NCBI GenBank assembly: GCA_027488755.1
Contig: JAIYAZ010000075.1
Location: 128,492-192,491, forward strand
Length of the DNA: 64,000 bases
From: Verrucomicrobiaceae bacterium
GTDB lineage: Bacteria > Verrucomicrobiota > Verrucomicrobiia > Chthoniobacterales > JAATET01
Reading direction: 5' to 3'
Shown here: positions 27,581 through 37,072 of the stretch, in pieces
Numbering within the stretch: position 1 is the first letter of the stretch
Layout: each line of letters starts with the position of its first letter
Position numbers and translations under genes: made by a program
Notes under the pieces: generated by a model
Told to the model about the DNA's origin: nothing
Databases searched by the model: none
The model's input: the letters and a program-made list of their open reading frames with translations, nothing else

Positions 27581-27966
27581 ACCGCGCCGTCGTCAAACAC
27601 CTTCTCTTCGCGAACCGGCAGCGCCTTCGCCCCGCGGTCCAGCTCCTGGAAAAAACAGCTCCGGTGCCCCGTGTGGCACGCCCCGCCCGCCTGCTCGACC
27701 TCAAAGAGCAGCACGTCGCGGTCGCAGTCCTGATACCACCGCACCACGCGCTGCGTGTGGCCGCTGGACTCGCCCTTGAACCACAGCTTGCCCCGCGACC
27801 GGCTCCAGTAGTGCATGAAACCCGTTTCCAGCGTCTTCTCGAGCGACTCGCGGTTGAGCCACGCAAACATCAAAATCCGCCCCGTGGGCTGCGCCGCGCC
27901 GGGCACCGCCTCCTGCACAATCGCCGGAATCAGCCCGTCGGCCGTGAACTTGAAATCAAAATCCAT
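27568..27966 (-). CDS. hisI: Phosphoribosyl-AMP cyclohydrolase
   Basis: 132 aa from the ATG at 27966 (an in-frame GTG at 27987 is less likely). Third step of histidine synthesis: opens the adenine ring of phosphoribosyl-AMP. Signature segments are present: [30 protein letters not shown] and the metal sites DCDRD (D80, D82, D84 with C81) and [11 protein letters not shown] (C97, C104). Full length for stand-alone HisI, no HisE fusion. No other his gene is nearby. Convergent overlap with the methyltransferase gene. Confidence 0.93.
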   Translation of the reverse strand: MDFDFKFTADGLIPAIVQEAVPGAAQPTGRILMFAWLNRESLEKTLETGFMHYWSRSRGKLWFKGESSGHTQRVVRWYQDCDRDVLLFEVEQAGGACHTGHRSCFFQELDRGAKALPVREEKVFDDGAVYSA

Positions 27967-28010
27967 GCGCCACCATTTCGCGGCCACGCGGTCGCGTCAA
28001 TGCCGGGCTG

Positions 28011-28643
28011 TCACGCCCGCGTCAGCAGCCAGCGCGGCATCGCCAGATTCCAGCGAATCGCCGCCGCCCGCAGCGCAAAGCTCACGGCCACCCCGCCCAG
28101 CAGCCCGGCCACGCGATAATGCGGCGCCCACGCCAGCAGCGCCACGTAGAGCGCGCAGGCCACCAGCAGCGGCACCGCATACAGCTCGCGCGACATCAGC
28201 AGCGTCGGCCGCCCCGCCAGCACATCGCGCAGCAAACCGCCGCCAATCCCCGTCATCACGCCCAGGATCACCGGCCCCGCTGGCCACGCAAAGTCGAGCC
28301 GCCACGCCTTATCGGCCGCCAGCAGCGCAAACAGCGCCGCGCCCAGCCCGTCGAGATACAGCAGGATCGCGTAGGTCTGCCCCCGCGTGACCAGCCCCCG
28401 CGCCACGAACGCCAGCAGCGACGCGGCCAGGGCCACCCAGAGGTAGTTTAAATCCTGCGCCCAAAACACCGGCTCCCGCAAGATCACGTCCCGCACCGTT
28501 CCCCCGCCCACGGCCGTGATCGCCCCCAGCACGAGCACGCCGAACAAATCCACGCCCCGGTCCTTGATCGCCGCGACCGCCGTGATGGCAAACGCCGCCG
28601 TCGCCGCCATCCCCACCGCGTAGCCGAGCTCACCCCCGCTCAT
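28011..28643 (-). CDS. TRIC/UPF0126-family membrane protein
   Basis: 210 aa, seven hydrophobic spans, with the two glycine-rich repeats of the family (AITAVGGGTVRDVILREPVF and MTGIGGGLLRDVLAGRP). These belong to the trimeric intracellular cation channel / UPF0126 (YicG) group; bacterial relatives have been linked to cation or glycine transport. It is the last gene of an overlapping unit: its ATG overlaps the TGA of the rlpA-type gene (ATGA). Confidence 0.88.
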   Translation of the reverse strand: MSGGELGYAVGMAATAAFAITAVAAIKDRGVDLFGVLVLGAITAVGGGTVRDVILREPVFWAQDLNYLWVALAASLLAFVARGLVTRGQTYAILLYLDGLGAALFALLAADKAWRLDFAWPAGPVILGVMTGIGGGLLRDVLAGRPTLLMSRELYAVPLLVACALYVALLAWAPHYRVAGLLGGVAVSFALRAAAIRWNLAMPRWLLTRA

Positions 28644-29116
28644 TGCCGGATGCGGTAGCGCCCGTCGCCCACGCTCAGCACCTCGATGCGCACGCGCGCC
28701 AGCCCCTTATGGTAAAACCCGAGCCGCTTCGCCACCGGCGCCGTCACATCCACGATGCGCCCGTCAATGAAGGGCCCGCGGTCATTCACCCGCACCACGG
28801 TCTTGCGGCCATTTTCGAGGTTCGTGATGCGGATCTTGCACGGGAGCGGCAGCGTCTTGTGCGCCGCCGCGCTCGTCCAGCCGTAGAGCGGCTCGCCGAT
28901 GGCCGTCTTGCCCGGGAAGATGAACCACCCCTCGCGGTAATGCGAAGCGATGCCCTCCTCTGTGTAGCCCACCGCATCCCGCGGATGCAGCGGCTCATAA
29001 TACTCCCCGCGCAGGGTGTAGGGTTTGTATTTGTAGCCGGGGTAGGTGCGGCCGCCGCACCCCGCGAGGAGCAGCGCCACCACGGCCAGAGCCGCCAGCC
29101 GCCCCGCCGCGTTCAT
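28640..29116 (-). CDS. RlpA-like septal-ring lipoprotein (double-psi beta-barrel)
   Basis: 158 aa. Lipoprotein signal with lipobox LLAGC (C20). The barrel domain (about 50-158) has the RlpA pattern: GIASHYREGW, GKTAIGEPL, SAAAHKTLPL, ITNLENGRK, VVRVNDRGPF, RIVDVTAPVAKRLG. RlpA proteins act on peptidoglycan at the division site in Gram-negative bacteria. No SPOR domain follows, so this is the short form. ATGA overlaps on both sides (with rfaE1 upstream and the TRIC gene downstream) show co-translation. Confidence 0.85.
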   Translation of the reverse strand: MNAAGRLAALAVVALLLAGCGGRTYPGYKYKPYTLRGEYYEPLHPRDAVGYTEEGIASHYREGWFIFPGKTAIGEPLYGWTSAAAHKTLPLPCKIRITNLENGRKTVVRVNDRGPFIDGRIVDVTAPVAKRLGFYHKGLARVRIEVLSVGDGRYRIRQ

Positions 29117-30111
29117 GCGGGAAAACTCTCCACCAGCTCCGCCGGATGCACCGTGGCCGTGCCCAGCTTGCCGACCACGATCCCCGAGGCGTGATTCGCC
29201 ACCTCCGCCGCCTCGCGCGGCGCGGCCCCGGCGGCAAGCGCCAGCGTGTAAAGCGAGATCGCCGTGTCGCCCGCGCCCGAAACGTCAAAGACCTCCTGCG
29301 CCCGCGTCGGCGTGTGGTAGGGCGGCTGACCCGCCTCAAACAAAATCATTCCATGCTCGCTCAGCGTGATCAGGAGCTGATTCACCCCCCAGCGCTCGAT
29401 CAACCGCCGGCCCACCTCGAGCAGCGGCCCGTCGGTCAGCGGATCCTCGCCCGGCTCACACGCCGGCACGCCCGCCGCCGCAAAGGCCTCCGAACGATTC
29501 GGCTTGATCACGTCCACCCCCGACCAGTCGAGGGGATTGCCCGGATTCGGATCCACCGCCAGCACGACGCCGCCCGCCGCCGCCAGCCCCGCCACCGCGT
29601 CCTTCAACGCCTGGCCAAGCAGCCCCTTGCCGTAATCCTCAAAGATAATCGCGTCCGTCTCGGGCAGCACCCGCTCGACCTGCGCCAGGATCGCCCGCGC
29701 CGTCTCCGCCGTGGGCGGCACCCGCTTCTCGCGGTCCACCCGCACGACCTGCTGCTGCCGGGCGATGATCCGCGTCTTCACGATCGTGGGAAAATCCGCC
29801 GCCTCCACGAGGCAATCCGTGCCAATCCCCTCCCCCGTGAGCAAATCCCGCAGTTGACGCCCGTAAACGTCCGCCCCCACCACGCCGAGCACCCGCACGT
29901 GGCTTGTGAACTCCGCGAGATTCCGCGCCACGTTCGCCGCGCCGCCGGGATAACTGCTCTCGCGCGCCACCTCCACGACCGGCACGGGCGCCTCCGGCGA
30001 AATGCGGGACACCTTGCCCCAGACAAACTCATCCAGCATGACGTCCCCAATCACCAGAATCCGCTTCGCGGATGCGGCGCCAAGGATATTGTGTATTCTG
30101 TCTCGATTCAT
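29113..30111 (-). CDS. rfaE1: D-glycero-beta-D-manno-heptose-7-phosphate kinase
   Basis: 332 aa. PfkB-family kinase that makes the 1,7-bisphosphate in the ADP-heptose pathway for LPS inner core. Characteristic segments: VIGDVMLDEFVWGKVSRISPEAPVPVV, YPGGAANVARNL, and the catalytic GAGDT in FDVSGAGDTAISLY. It is the kinase half only; the nucleotidyltransferase half of bifunctional HldE is missing and must be encoded elsewhere. First gene of the rfaE1-rlpA-TRIC unit; a divergent gene begins 65 bp away. Confidence 0.92.
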   Translation of the reverse strand: MNRDRIHNILGAASAKRILVIGDVMLDEFVWGKVSRISPEAPVPVVEVARESSYPGGAANVARNLAEFTSHVRVLGVVGADVYGRQLRDLLTGEGIGTDCLVEAADFPTIVKTRIIARQQQVVRVDREKRVPPTAETARAILAQVERVLPETDAIIFEDYGKGLLGQALKDAVAGLAAAGGVVLAVDPNPGNPLDWSGVDVIKPNRSEAFAAAGVPACEPGEDPLTDGPLLEVGRRLIERWGVNQLLITLSEHGMILFEAGQPPYHTPTRAQEVFDVSGAGDTAISLYTLALAAGAAPREAAEVANHASGIVVGKLGTATVHPAELVESFPA

Positions 30112-30176
30112 TAAGGATACAGCGGCGTCCGGCCTTCACGCGGACGCCCGCCACTTTAAATCCGAACGCGCCGCTT

Positions 30177-30980
30177 ATGAGAATCTCCATTTTTGCGCTC
30201 ACCGCCGCCCTGGCGATGACGTCCCTCCGCGCGGAAACATCCGCCCCCGAGCAGATCGACCTTTCCAGCTTCCCCGCCGCCGCCGTCCAGGACGTCGTCG
30301 TCCCCGTGCCGAGCGAAATCTTCAACGTCCTCGACAAACTCGGCTCCCCGAACTGGAAGGGCGAACTCCGCGACTCCCTCGGGAAAAACTCCGGCAACCG
30401 CGCCCAGGTCGCCCTCCTCCTCGGCACCGTCATCGCCGAAGGCTTCATCGCCGTCGAAGCCGAGGACAGCGAGCGCGTGAAACAAATCGGCCGCGACGTG
30501 CTCGAACTCTCCGCCGCCGTCGGCGTCCAGAAAGCCGTCGTCGCCCGCAGCAAGGCCATCGTCGACAAGGCCGAGGCCCGCGACTGGACCGGCACCCGCC
30601 GCGAACTCGATGGCGCCCTCCAGGACGTCCGCGGCGCCATGATCGAACTCAACGACGACGACCTCGCCCAGCTCGTCAGCCTCGGCGGCTGGATCCGCGG
30701 CACCGAGGTCCTCACCTCCATCGTCCAGAAGGATTACAAACGCGACCGCGCCGAGCTCCTCCACCAGCCCGAACTGCTGAACTACTTCGAGCGCCGCCTC
30801 GACAACCTCAGCCCCCGCCTCCGCAAGAGCGAACTCGTCACCCAGCTCCGCGCCATGCTCGCGGAAATCCGCCCCCTCATCCTCGAAGGCGAAGGCCGCA
30901 AAATCAGCCCCGAAAGCGTCGAGCGGATCCACACCGTCACCAGCAAGATGGTCGTCACCATCACCTCGACCGACGCCTGA
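30177..30980 (+). CDS. Exported helical protein of unknown function
   Basis: 267 aa from the ATG at 30177, which opens a good signal peptide (ISIFALTAALAMTSLRAE). The rest is mainly charged helix without Cys or a motif that I know; it contains VQDVVVPVPSEIFNVLDKLG and a run of acidic/basic heptads near the end. The frame extends to 30072 but those codons overlap the divergent rfaE1 start and lack a signal. Located 15 bp before another small exported protein, then phoH, so it may be in one transcript with them. Confidence 0.75.
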   Translation: MRISIFALTAALAMTSLRAETSAPEQIDLSSFPAAAVQDVVVPVPSEIFNVLDKLGSPNWKGELRDSLGKNSGNRAQVALLLGTVIAEGFIAVEAEDSERVKQIGRDVLELSAAVGVQKAVVARSKAIVDKAEARDWTGTRRELDGALQDVRGAMIELNDDDLAQLVSLGGWIRGTEVLTSIVQKDYKRDRAELLHQPELLNYFERRLDNLSPRLRKSELVTQLRAMLAEIRPLILEGEGRKISPESVERIHTVTSKMVVTITSTDA

Positions 30981-30995
30981 ACCCCGTCCCCCTTT

Positions 30996-31424
30996 GTGAA
31001 AACCCGCCTCCTCCTGGCTCTCACCGCCCTCCTCGCCGTTCCCGGGTTGTCCCGGGCCACGGTCGACGACGCCCTGTCGTTCGCCTACGAAGCCGCCACC
31101 CCCTACGTGCAGCAGGGCTTCACCTTCCGCGAGGATGCCTGGGGCGGTGACCTCGGCGTTGGCGACCAGAAGGCCGTCACCGCCCAACTCTTCCGCGGCA
31201 ACGCCTACTGGTTCACCCTCGGCACCGACGTCGACGGCGCCACCGTCACCGTGAACCTCTACGACGCCAAGGGCAAACTCGCCCAATCCTCCGCCTGGCA
31301 GAAAGGCCGCTTCGCCGGTGCCGCCATCACGCCCAAGCAAACCGGCACCTACTACGCCATCATCGAGGTCAAAAAATCGCCCGCCGACCGCACCCCCTGG
31401 GCCCTCGTCTACGGCTACAAATAA
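30996..31424 (+). CDS. Small exported protein of unknown function
   Basis: 142 aa with a GTG start and signal peptide (TRLLLALTALLAVPGLSRA). The mature part of about 120 residues looks like a single beta-sandwich (AYWFTLGTDVDGATVTVNLYDAKGK, TPKQTGTYYAIIEVKK), a fold reminiscent of the pre-peptidase C-terminal (PPC) type domain; this is an impression, not a firm call. Four bases separate its TAA from the phoH start. Confidence 0.7.
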   Translation: MKTRLLLALTALLAVPGLSRATVDDALSFAYEAATPYVQQGFTFREDAWGGDLGVGDQKAVTAQLFRGNAYWFTLGTDVDGATVTVNLYDAKGKLAQSSAWQKGRFAGAAITPKQTGTYYAIIEVKKSPADRTPWALVYGYK

Positions 31425-31428
31425 CGCC

Positions 31429-32448
31429 ATGCCCCTTTCCGCCTCGTCCGAGGGAACCACGATCGAGTTCGAAAACGCGCGGGCGCTCCAGGCCCTCTAC
31501 GCCAACGACGAACGCCTGCTCAAGGACCTCGAAGCCGCCCTCGGCGTCCGCGTCGTCGCCCGCGACAGCGTCCTGCGCATCGACGGCGACCCCGGCCAGA
31601 TCGACCGCGTCCGCCGCCTCTTCGCCGAACTCGACGAAGCCCGCAAGCGCGGCCTCACCATCCGCCGCCACGAATTCCAATACGCCCTCAAAAGCGTCAC
31701 CGACACCCCGGCCCCCTCCGAGGACGGCATTCCCGCCGTCGAGCCCGCCAAGCTCTCCCGCCTGCTCGACAGCAAAATTCTCTGCTCCAGCCGCAAGCCG
31801 CCCATCGTTCCAAAAACCGAGGGTCAGCGCGCCTACGTCGAGACCATCCGCACCCACGACATCGCCTTCGGCATCGGCCCCGCCGGCACCGGCAAGACCT
31901 ACCTCGCGATGGCTCTCGCCGTCTCCGCCCTCAAGCAGGAAAAGGTCAGCCGCATCATCCTCACCCGCCCCGCCGTCGAGGCCGGTGAAGCCCTCGGCTT
32001 CCTCCCCGGTGACCTCCAGGAAAAACTCCTCCCCTACCTCCGCCCGCTCTACGACGCCCTCCACGACATGCTCGAAGTCGAGGAACTCCAGCGCCTCATG
32101 GACCGCGGCGTCATCGAGATCGCCCCGCTCGCCTACATGCGCGGCCGCACCCTCAGCAACGCCTTCATCATCCTCGACGAGGCCCAGAACACCACCACCG
32201 AGCAGATGTTCATGTTCCTCACCCGCCTCGGCGCGGATTCCAAATGCGTCGTCACCGGCGACCGCACCCAGATCGATCTTCCGCGCAACAAACGCAGCGG
32301 CCTCGTCGAAGCCGTCGAAGCCCTCCGCCACGTCGACGGCATCGGCTTCCACGTCTTCCAGGAATCCGACGTCGTGCGCCACCCGCTCGTCCAGCGCATC
32401 CTCCGCGCCTACCGCAAACACCGCGGCCTGCAGGATTCCATGCTCTAA
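31429..32448 (+). CDS. phoH: PhoH-family ATPase
   Basis: 339 aa from the ATG at 31429. Walker A GPAGTGKT at 150-157, Walker B with ILDEAQN, and PhoH blocks [41 protein letters not shown]. An N-terminal KH-like segment (about 15-75) is also usual in PhoH. The order phoH, 7TM-HD, ybeY is conserved in many phyla and links it to RNA metabolism. The codons before 31429 belong to the overlapping preceding gene in another frame. Confidence 0.93.
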   Translation: MPLSASSEGTTIEFENARALQALYANDERLLKDLEAALGVRVVARDSVLRIDGDPGQIDRVRRLFAELDEARKRGLTIRRHEFQYALKSVTDTPAPSEDGIPAVEPAKLSRLLDSKILCSSRKPPIVPKTEGQRAYVETIRTHDIAFGIGPAGTGKTYLAMALAVSALKQEKVSRIILTRPAVEAGEALGFLPGDLQEKLLPYLRPLYDALHDMLEVEELQRLMDRGVIEIAPLAYMRGRTLSNAFIILDEAQNTTTEQMFMFLTRLGADSKCVVTGDRTQIDLPRNKRSGLVEAVEALRHVDGIGFHVFQESDVVRHPLVQRILRAYRKHRGLQDSML

Positions 32449-32482
32449 CGCCGCGACCGCGCCGCCCGGCGCAAACCGCCCC

Positions 32483-34069
32483 ATGTGGAAATTTCTCCAA
32501 CGCCGCCGCCTGATCAACCAGGGCCTCTGCAGCCCGAAGACGCGCCTGCGGCAGGTCGAAAACCCCGTCCTCGAAAAGCTGGAGACCGGCTGGCCCGCCC
32601 GCGTCGCCATCATGCTCGCGTTCAACGTCGGGCTCGCCCTCCTCATCTTCAGCGGCGCCCAGCCCGAGCCGGTCAAACACTTCCTCATCTGCCTGCTCGT
32701 CTTCGGCACCGCCATGGCCGCGCTCTGGATCAACTACCCCCACAGCTTCGACCGCAACTCCCGCCTCCTCCTCATCCTCAGCGTCTGCTTCCTCCAGCTC
32801 CTCGGCGTCCGCCTCATTCTCACCAACGCCATCAACCCCGAGCTCGCCCCGCTCCTCTTCCCCTACGCCTTCGCGCCCCTCGTCCTCTCCGTGCTTATCG
32901 GCCGCCACCACGGCCTCTTCGCCGCCCTCTTCTGCAGCCTCTGGGGCATGTTCCTGCTCCCCCGCATCGACCCCAGCTTCGTCGTCCTCTCCCTCATCAC
33001 GGGCTTCATCGCCGTCTTCGTCACCCTCCAGGTCCGCCGCCGCAGCCGCCTCATCAAGGCCGGCATCTACGTCGGCATCGCCACCTGGATCCTTGCCGCC
33101 ACCTTCGGCCTCATCAGCCCCATCCGCTGGGAAGGCGGCACCGACTGGCGCATGATCGGCTGGCAAAGCCTCTTCGCCGTCGGCGTCGGGCTCACCACCG
33201 CCATCATCGTCAGCGGCATCCTCCCCGCCCTCGAAACCCTCTTCGGCATCACCACCGACATTTCCTGGCTCGAAATGGCGGACATGAACCACCCCCTCCT
33301 CCGCCGCCTGTCCATGGAGGCCCCCGGCACCTACCACCACAGCCTCGCCGTCGCCAACCTCGCGGAAGCCGCCGCCGAAGCCGTCGGGGCCAACCCCACC
33401 ATCTGCCGCGTCAGCGCCTATTTCCACGACATCGGCAAACTCGTGAAGCCCGAGTATTTCGCCGAAAACATGCCCCCCGGGCACAATCCCCACGACGAAC
33501 TCACCCCCACCATGAGCGCGCTCATCATCATCGCGCACGTCAAGGAAGGCGTCGACCTCGCCCTCAAGCACCGGCTGAATCCCCTTCTCATCGACGCCAT
33601 CCGCCAGCACCACGGCACCTCCCTCGTCAGCTACTTCCACCAGCGCGCCCTCCGCCAGCAGGAAGACGCCCGCCTCGGCGGCAAAATCATGAACCTCCGC
33701 GACGACGACATCCCCGACGTCCACGAGGAAAGCTTCCGCTATCCAGGCCCGAACCCCCAGACGAAGGAAATCGCCATCGTCAGCCTCGCCGACTCCATCG
33801 AAAGCGCCTCCCGCTCCCTCGAACGCCCCACTGCCCAGCGCATCGAGGACCTCGTCAACGGCATCATCGACCGCCGCATCGCCGAGCACCAACTCGACGA
33901 ATGCCCGCTCACCCTCGAGGAAATCCGCCGCGTCGCCGACAGCTTCCGCTCCACCCTCGGCAGCATGATGCACTCCCGCGTCGCCTACCCCGCCCGCCGC
34001 GAGCCGAAAAAGGACGCCCGCGACTCCGCCGATGCCGCGCCAAAACGCTCCGAGCAAAGCGCGGCGTAA
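32483..34069 (+). CDS. 7TM receptor with HD hydrolase domain (PgpH type)
   Basis: 528 aa. Seven or so membrane spans (about 45-250) followed by a cytosolic HD phosphohydrolase domain: the metal pair H315-D316 in YFHDIGK, preceded by [17 protein letters not shown] and followed by PEYFAEN and RQHHGTSL. PgpH in Gram-positives degrades cyclic di-AMP; the extracellular 7TMR-HD sensor domain of longer PgpH is missing here. Product and substrate are inferred from family only. Between phoH and ybeY; ends 38 bp inside the ybeY start region. Confidence 0.85.
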   Translation: MWKFLQRRRLINQGLCSPKTRLRQVENPVLEKLETGWPARVAIMLAFNVGLALLIFSGAQPEPVKHFLICLLVFGTAMAALWINYPHSFDRNSRLLLILSVCFLQLLGVRLILTNAINPELAPLLFPYAFAPLVLSVLIGRHHGLFAALFCSLWGMFLLPRIDPSFVVLSLITGFIAVFVTLQVRRRSRLIKAGIYVGIATWILAATFGLISPIRWEGGTDWRMIGWQSLFAVGVGLTTAIIVSGILPALETLFGITTDISWLEMADMNHPLLRRLSMEAPGTYHHSLAVANLAEAAAEAVGANPTICRVSAYFHDIGKLVKPEYFAENMPPGHNPHDELTPTMSALIIIAHVKEGVDLALKHRLNPLLIDAIRQHHGTSLVSYFHQRALRQQEDARLGGKIMNLRDDDIPDVHEESFRYPGPNPQTKEIAIVSLADSIESASRSLERPTAQRIEDLVNGIIDRRIAEHQLDECPLTLEEIRRVADSFRSTLGSMMHSRVAYPARREPKKDARDSADAAPKRSEQSAA

Positions 34070-34541
34070 CTCGCCTCCCCCGGTAGGGACGACGATCCTC
34101 CGCCGTCCCGCTCTTACCGTCACCAACCGCCAGCGCGCCCACCGCCTCGACCTCGCCCGCATCCGCCGGCTCATCGATCTCGCCCTGCCCCTCTGCCTCG
34201 AAGAAGCCGCCGGCCCCCTTCCCGCGCTCCTCGGCACGCTGCCCGAAGTCACCGCCGCCATCGTCTCCCCCCGCGCCATGGCCCGCGTCCACGTCGACTT
34301 CCTCGGCCTCGCCGGCCCGACCGATGTCATCACCTTCGACTACGGCGAAATCCTCGTCTGCGCCGCCGTCGCCGCCGAAAACGCCGCCCTCTACCACCAG
34401 TCCCTCGACGACGAACTCGCCCTCTACCTCATCCACGGCCTCCTCCACCTCCAGGGCTACGACGACCTCACCCCCGCCCACGCCCGCCAAATGCGCGCCC
34501 GGCAGGCAAAAATTTTGAACGCCGTGCGCAAGTCAGCGTAG
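34032..34541 (+). CDS. ybeY: Endoribonuclease YbeY (16S rRNA 3'-end maturation)
   Basis: 169 aa. The zinc motif is HGLLHLQGYDD near residues 136-146; the third ligand, normally His in HGxLHLxGYDH, is Asp. GPTDVITFDYGEILVC is the usual family core. The conserved start of the family corresponds to ALTVTNRQRAHRLD (about residue 27), so the first 26 residues are an extra tail that overlaps the preceding gene; it covers a palindromic repeat (34086-34109). No better start codon is available. Third gene in the phoH unit. Confidence 0.85.
   Translation: MPRQNAPSKARRNSPPPVGTTILRRPALTVTNRQRAHRLDLARIRRLIDLALPLCLEEAAGPLPALLGTLPEVTAAIVSPRAMARVHVDFLGLAGPTDVITFDYGEILVCAAVAAENAALYHQSLDDELALYLIHGLLHLQGYDDLTPAHARQMRARQAKILNAVRKSA
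34086..34109. repeat. Imperfect palindrome in the ybeY start region
   Basis: GGGACGACG (34086-34094) and CGCCGTCCC (34101-34109) pair at 8 of 9 positions with a 6-base loop. It lies in coding sequence for the unusual N-terminal tail of YbeY. It looks like an inserted short repeat; whether it recurs in the genome cannot be seen here. Confidence 0.45.
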
Positions 34542-34556
34542 AGTGCCGGCCAACGC

Positions 34557-35141
34557 ATGACCGTCATCTCCGAACTCGAGCATCCCGGCGAGATCCGTCA
34601 CGGCCTCGGCCCGATCTGGGCCGCCACCCGCGTGGCCAATCCCGACTTCGCCACCTGCCCGGCGGTCACCTTCCATTCCGGCCCCGTCTTCCGCCTCTCG
34701 GCCGACGCCTGGCACGACACCCTCTTCCGCCCCCGGCTCTTCCCCGCGCTCCGCGCCGCCCTCGCCCACGCCCGCCGCGGCGAAGCCCGCGAACTCGCCG
34801 ACCTCGACCGGCAACTCTCCGCCGACCTCGGCCCGAGCCATTTCCCGAGCAGCACCCGCGCCGGCCAACGCCTCGCCGCCCTCGGGACGGACCTCCGCGG
34901 CGAACGCCTCCTCCAGCGCCTCGCCGCCCAGGTCCACGCGGGCACGACCCCCGGCCACCTCGCCATCATCTTCGCCGCCCGCTGCGGAGCCTTTTCGCTG
35001 CCCGACCGCACCGCCATCGGCGCCTACCTCTTCCAGGAACTCTGCGCCGGCGCCCCGCAGGCCCGCGTCGATGAAGTCTGCGCCTTCGTCGCCGCCTGCC
35101 TCGAGCCCCTCGGTACCACCGGCGCCCTTCGCGCCGCCTAG
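34557..35141 (+). CDS. Hypothetical protein
   Basis: 194 aa, no signal peptide or membrane span. Mostly helical by composition, rich in Ala, Leu, Arg. I do not recognise a family. It starts 15 bp behind ybeY and likely belongs to that transcript. Its TAG shares the palindrome CTAG with the stop of the converging bicupin gene (overlap of 4 bp). Confidence 0.6.
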   Translation: MTVISELEHPGEIRHGLGPIWAATRVANPDFATCPAVTFHSGPVFRLSADAWHDTLFRPRLFPALRAALAHARRGEARELADLDRQLSADLGPSHFPSSTRAGQRLAALGTDLRGERLLQRLAAQVHAGTTPGHLAIIFAARCGAFSLPDRTAIGAYLFQELCAGAPQARVDEVCAFVAACLEPLGTTGALRAA

Positions 35142-36160
35142 TCGACCGGATTCACCCGGCCGACCATCAGCAGATCCGCCGGCAGCCGCGGAATCCGCGC
35201 CACCTGCTCCGCCGCCAGCCCCAGCGTCGGACCGACCACACCCGCGGGGAAGCCGGGAATCGCCCCAGTAAGCCCGATGTCCTGCACGTCCGGCGTGTCA
35301 AAAAAGATCAAAAAATGCACCTCCGTGCCGTCGAGGTTTTCGATGTGGTGCGGATACGCCCGCGGGATGAAATAAATATCCCCCGCGTGCAGCTCATACG
35401 TGTCCGCGCTCCCCCCGGGGCTCTGCACCGTCATGCGCGCATGCCCCTGCCGCACGAAGCCCAGCTCCGCCGTCTCCGGATGCCAGTGCGGTTCCCGCAT
35501 GCCCACGCCGTGAATCCGCACCGAATACATCGCCTGCGCCCGCAGCGCCGGCCACGTATCCCGCCGCGCCACGATCGCGGAGCCGTCCGCATTGGCCACC
35601 AGCGGCGCCCGCGCCTCGATGGCAAACTTGAACGGCGAGGGATACCCGTCCTCCTCGGTGATTTCCGGCGCGCCCTCCGCGCGGCCAAATTCCACGCTCT
35701 CCGGCGAGCGCCGCAACCCCGCCAGCGCCGCCGCGTCGAGGTTCCACGTGTTGCCCATCACCGCCGTGGACAGACAGCCGACAAAACCCGACAGGCCAAA
35801 ATCCTCCACCTGCTCGTCCGAGAACGTGATCACCACCTCCGCCTCGTCAGGCCCCACGTTCTCCAGCGCGTGCAACGCCCCCGACGGCACGAAATACATC
35901 TCGCCCGCCGTCACCGTGAAGCGGGCGTGCAGGTTGCCGCTCGCAAAAATCGTCACCCGCAGCCGCCCGGCCAGGCAATACCCCAGCTCGTCCGCGTTCG
36001 CGTGCCAGTGCGGCTCGCGAAAGCAGCCCGCCGTTATCGTCAGCCGGTAAAGCGACAGGCCGCGCAGGATCGGGAAGTTCGCCCGGTTGGCCTGGATTTT
36101 GGTGCCCAGCGGAGTCGAAACCTGCGGGGGCGTGGCGCGGAGCGGGAATTTGTGCGACAT
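35138..36160 (-). CDS. Bicupin, oxalate-decarboxylase-like
   Basis: 340 aa from the ATG at 36160. Two cupin domains. First: EPHWHANADELGYCLAGRLRV with H-x-H and E, then GEMYFVPSGALHALEN. Second: MREPHWHPETAELGFV and GDIYFIPRAYPHHIEN. Both metal sites (H-x-H, E, H) are thus complete, as in Mn-dependent oxalate decarboxylase/oxidase bicupins; activity on oxalate is plausible but not proved, since many bicupins bind other acids. No signal peptide. The upstream part of the frame (to 36271) overlaps the divergent promoter region of clpS and is not counted. Confidence 0.8.
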   Translation of the reverse strand: MSHKFPLRATPPQVSTPLGTKIQANRANFPILRGLSLYRLTITAGCFREPHWHANADELGYCLAGRLRVTIFASGNLHARFTVTAGEMYFVPSGALHALENVGPDEAEVVITFSDEQVEDFGLSGFVGCLSTAVMGNTWNLDAAALAGLRRSPESVEFGRAEGAPEITEEDGYPSPFKFAIEARAPLVANADGSAIVARRDTWPALRAQAMYSVRIHGVGMREPHWHPETAELGFVRQGHARMTVQSPGGSADTYELHAGDIYFIPRAYPHHIENLDGTEVHFLIFFDTPDVQDIGLTGAIPGFPAGVVGPTLGLAAEQVARIPRLPADLLMVGRVNPVD

Positions 36161-36285
36161 GGGGAGAACGGGCGGGTTCTCCTCCTTCTCCGCCGAACCG
36201 CCCGCCCCGTCACGCCAAAACCACCGCCGCCCCCGGCACGTTGCGTTTGAAAGTTTTCGCATTTCCCGCACACTCGGGAATCGCC

Positions 36286-36573
36286 ATGGCGACCCAAACC
36301 ACCGAGCTCCCCGAGACCGAGGCCGCGACCGCGCGCACCACCCCTTGGAACGTCGTCGTGCACAACGACCCGGTGAACCTCATGAGCTACGTCACCCTGG
36401 TCTTCCGCCGCGTCTTCGGCTACCCCGAGGCCCGCGCCCAGAAACACATGCTCGAAGTCCACGAACTCGGCCGCTCCATCCTCTGGACCGGCGACCGCGA
36501 AAAGGCCGAGCACTACGTCCAGCAACTCCACGGCCACCTCCTGCTCGCCACCCTCGAGCGGGCCGCCGACTGA
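36286..36573 (+). CDS. clpS: ClpS, ATP-dependent protease adaptor
   Basis: 95 aa from the ATG at 36286. ClpS folds onto the N-domain of ClpA/ClpC and hands over N-end-rule proteins. WNVVVHNDPVNLMSYVTLVF is the family signature, with the later HEVHELGR-like segment present as LEVHELGRSI. First gene of a run clpS-DUF2017-recO-yqgE with gaps of 7, 0 and 9 bp. Confidence 0.93.
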   Translation: MATQTTELPETEAATARTTPWNVVVHNDPVNLMSYVTLVFRRVFGYPEARAQKHMLEVHELGRSILWTGDREKAEHYVQQLHGHLLLATLERAAD

Positions 36574-36580
36574 GACCCCC

Positions 36581-37072
36581 ATGGAGTTCTTCATCCCCGG
36601 GAAGGGCCGCCTCGGCTTCCGCCACATCCACCCGCTGCTCGCCGACCTCGTGCGCACCCTGCCCGACCTCGTCGAACCCGGACACCTCAGCGAAGCCGCC
36701 GAGCAGCGCTTCTACCCCCCGCCGACCCAGGCCGCCGACCAGGAGGAACTCCACGCCGACTGGAAGGCCTTCGTGGAACCCGGCCTCCAGGAACTCTTCC
36801 GCTCGAACCGCGACGTCGTCCTCGCCGACCTCAAGACCCTCACCGCGAAAAAGAAGGACCTCCTCGAATTCACCCTCCCCCTCACGCACGCCGAAGCCTG
36901 GCTCAACGTCCTCAACCAGGCCCGCCTCGCCCTCGCCGCCGACCTCGGCTTTGACGAACGCGCCCTCGCCGCCGGCGACACCCCCGACCTCTCCACCGAC
37001 GCCGGCATGAAGGCCTTCCGCGTCAACCTCTACGCCTTCATGCAGCAATGCCTCATTGAGCAGCTCGACTAG
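36581..37072 (+). CDS. DUF2017-type protein
   Basis: 163 aa, soluble, acidic-basic helical protein (MEFFIPGKGRLGFRHIHPLL at the start). It follows clpS after 7 bp. In Actinobacteria DUF2017 proteins sit next to clpS in the same manner; the fold similarity here is my judgement from position, length and helical pattern, not a domain hit. Its stop is directly followed by the recO start. Confidence 0.6.
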   Translation: MEFFIPGKGRLGFRHIHPLLADLVRTLPDLVEPGHLSEAAEQRFYPPPTQAADQEELHADWKAFVEPGLQELFRSNRDVVLADLKTLTAKKKDLLEFTLPLTHAEAWLNVLNQARLALAADLGFDERALAAGDTPDLSTDAGMKAFRVNLYAFMQQCLIEQLD

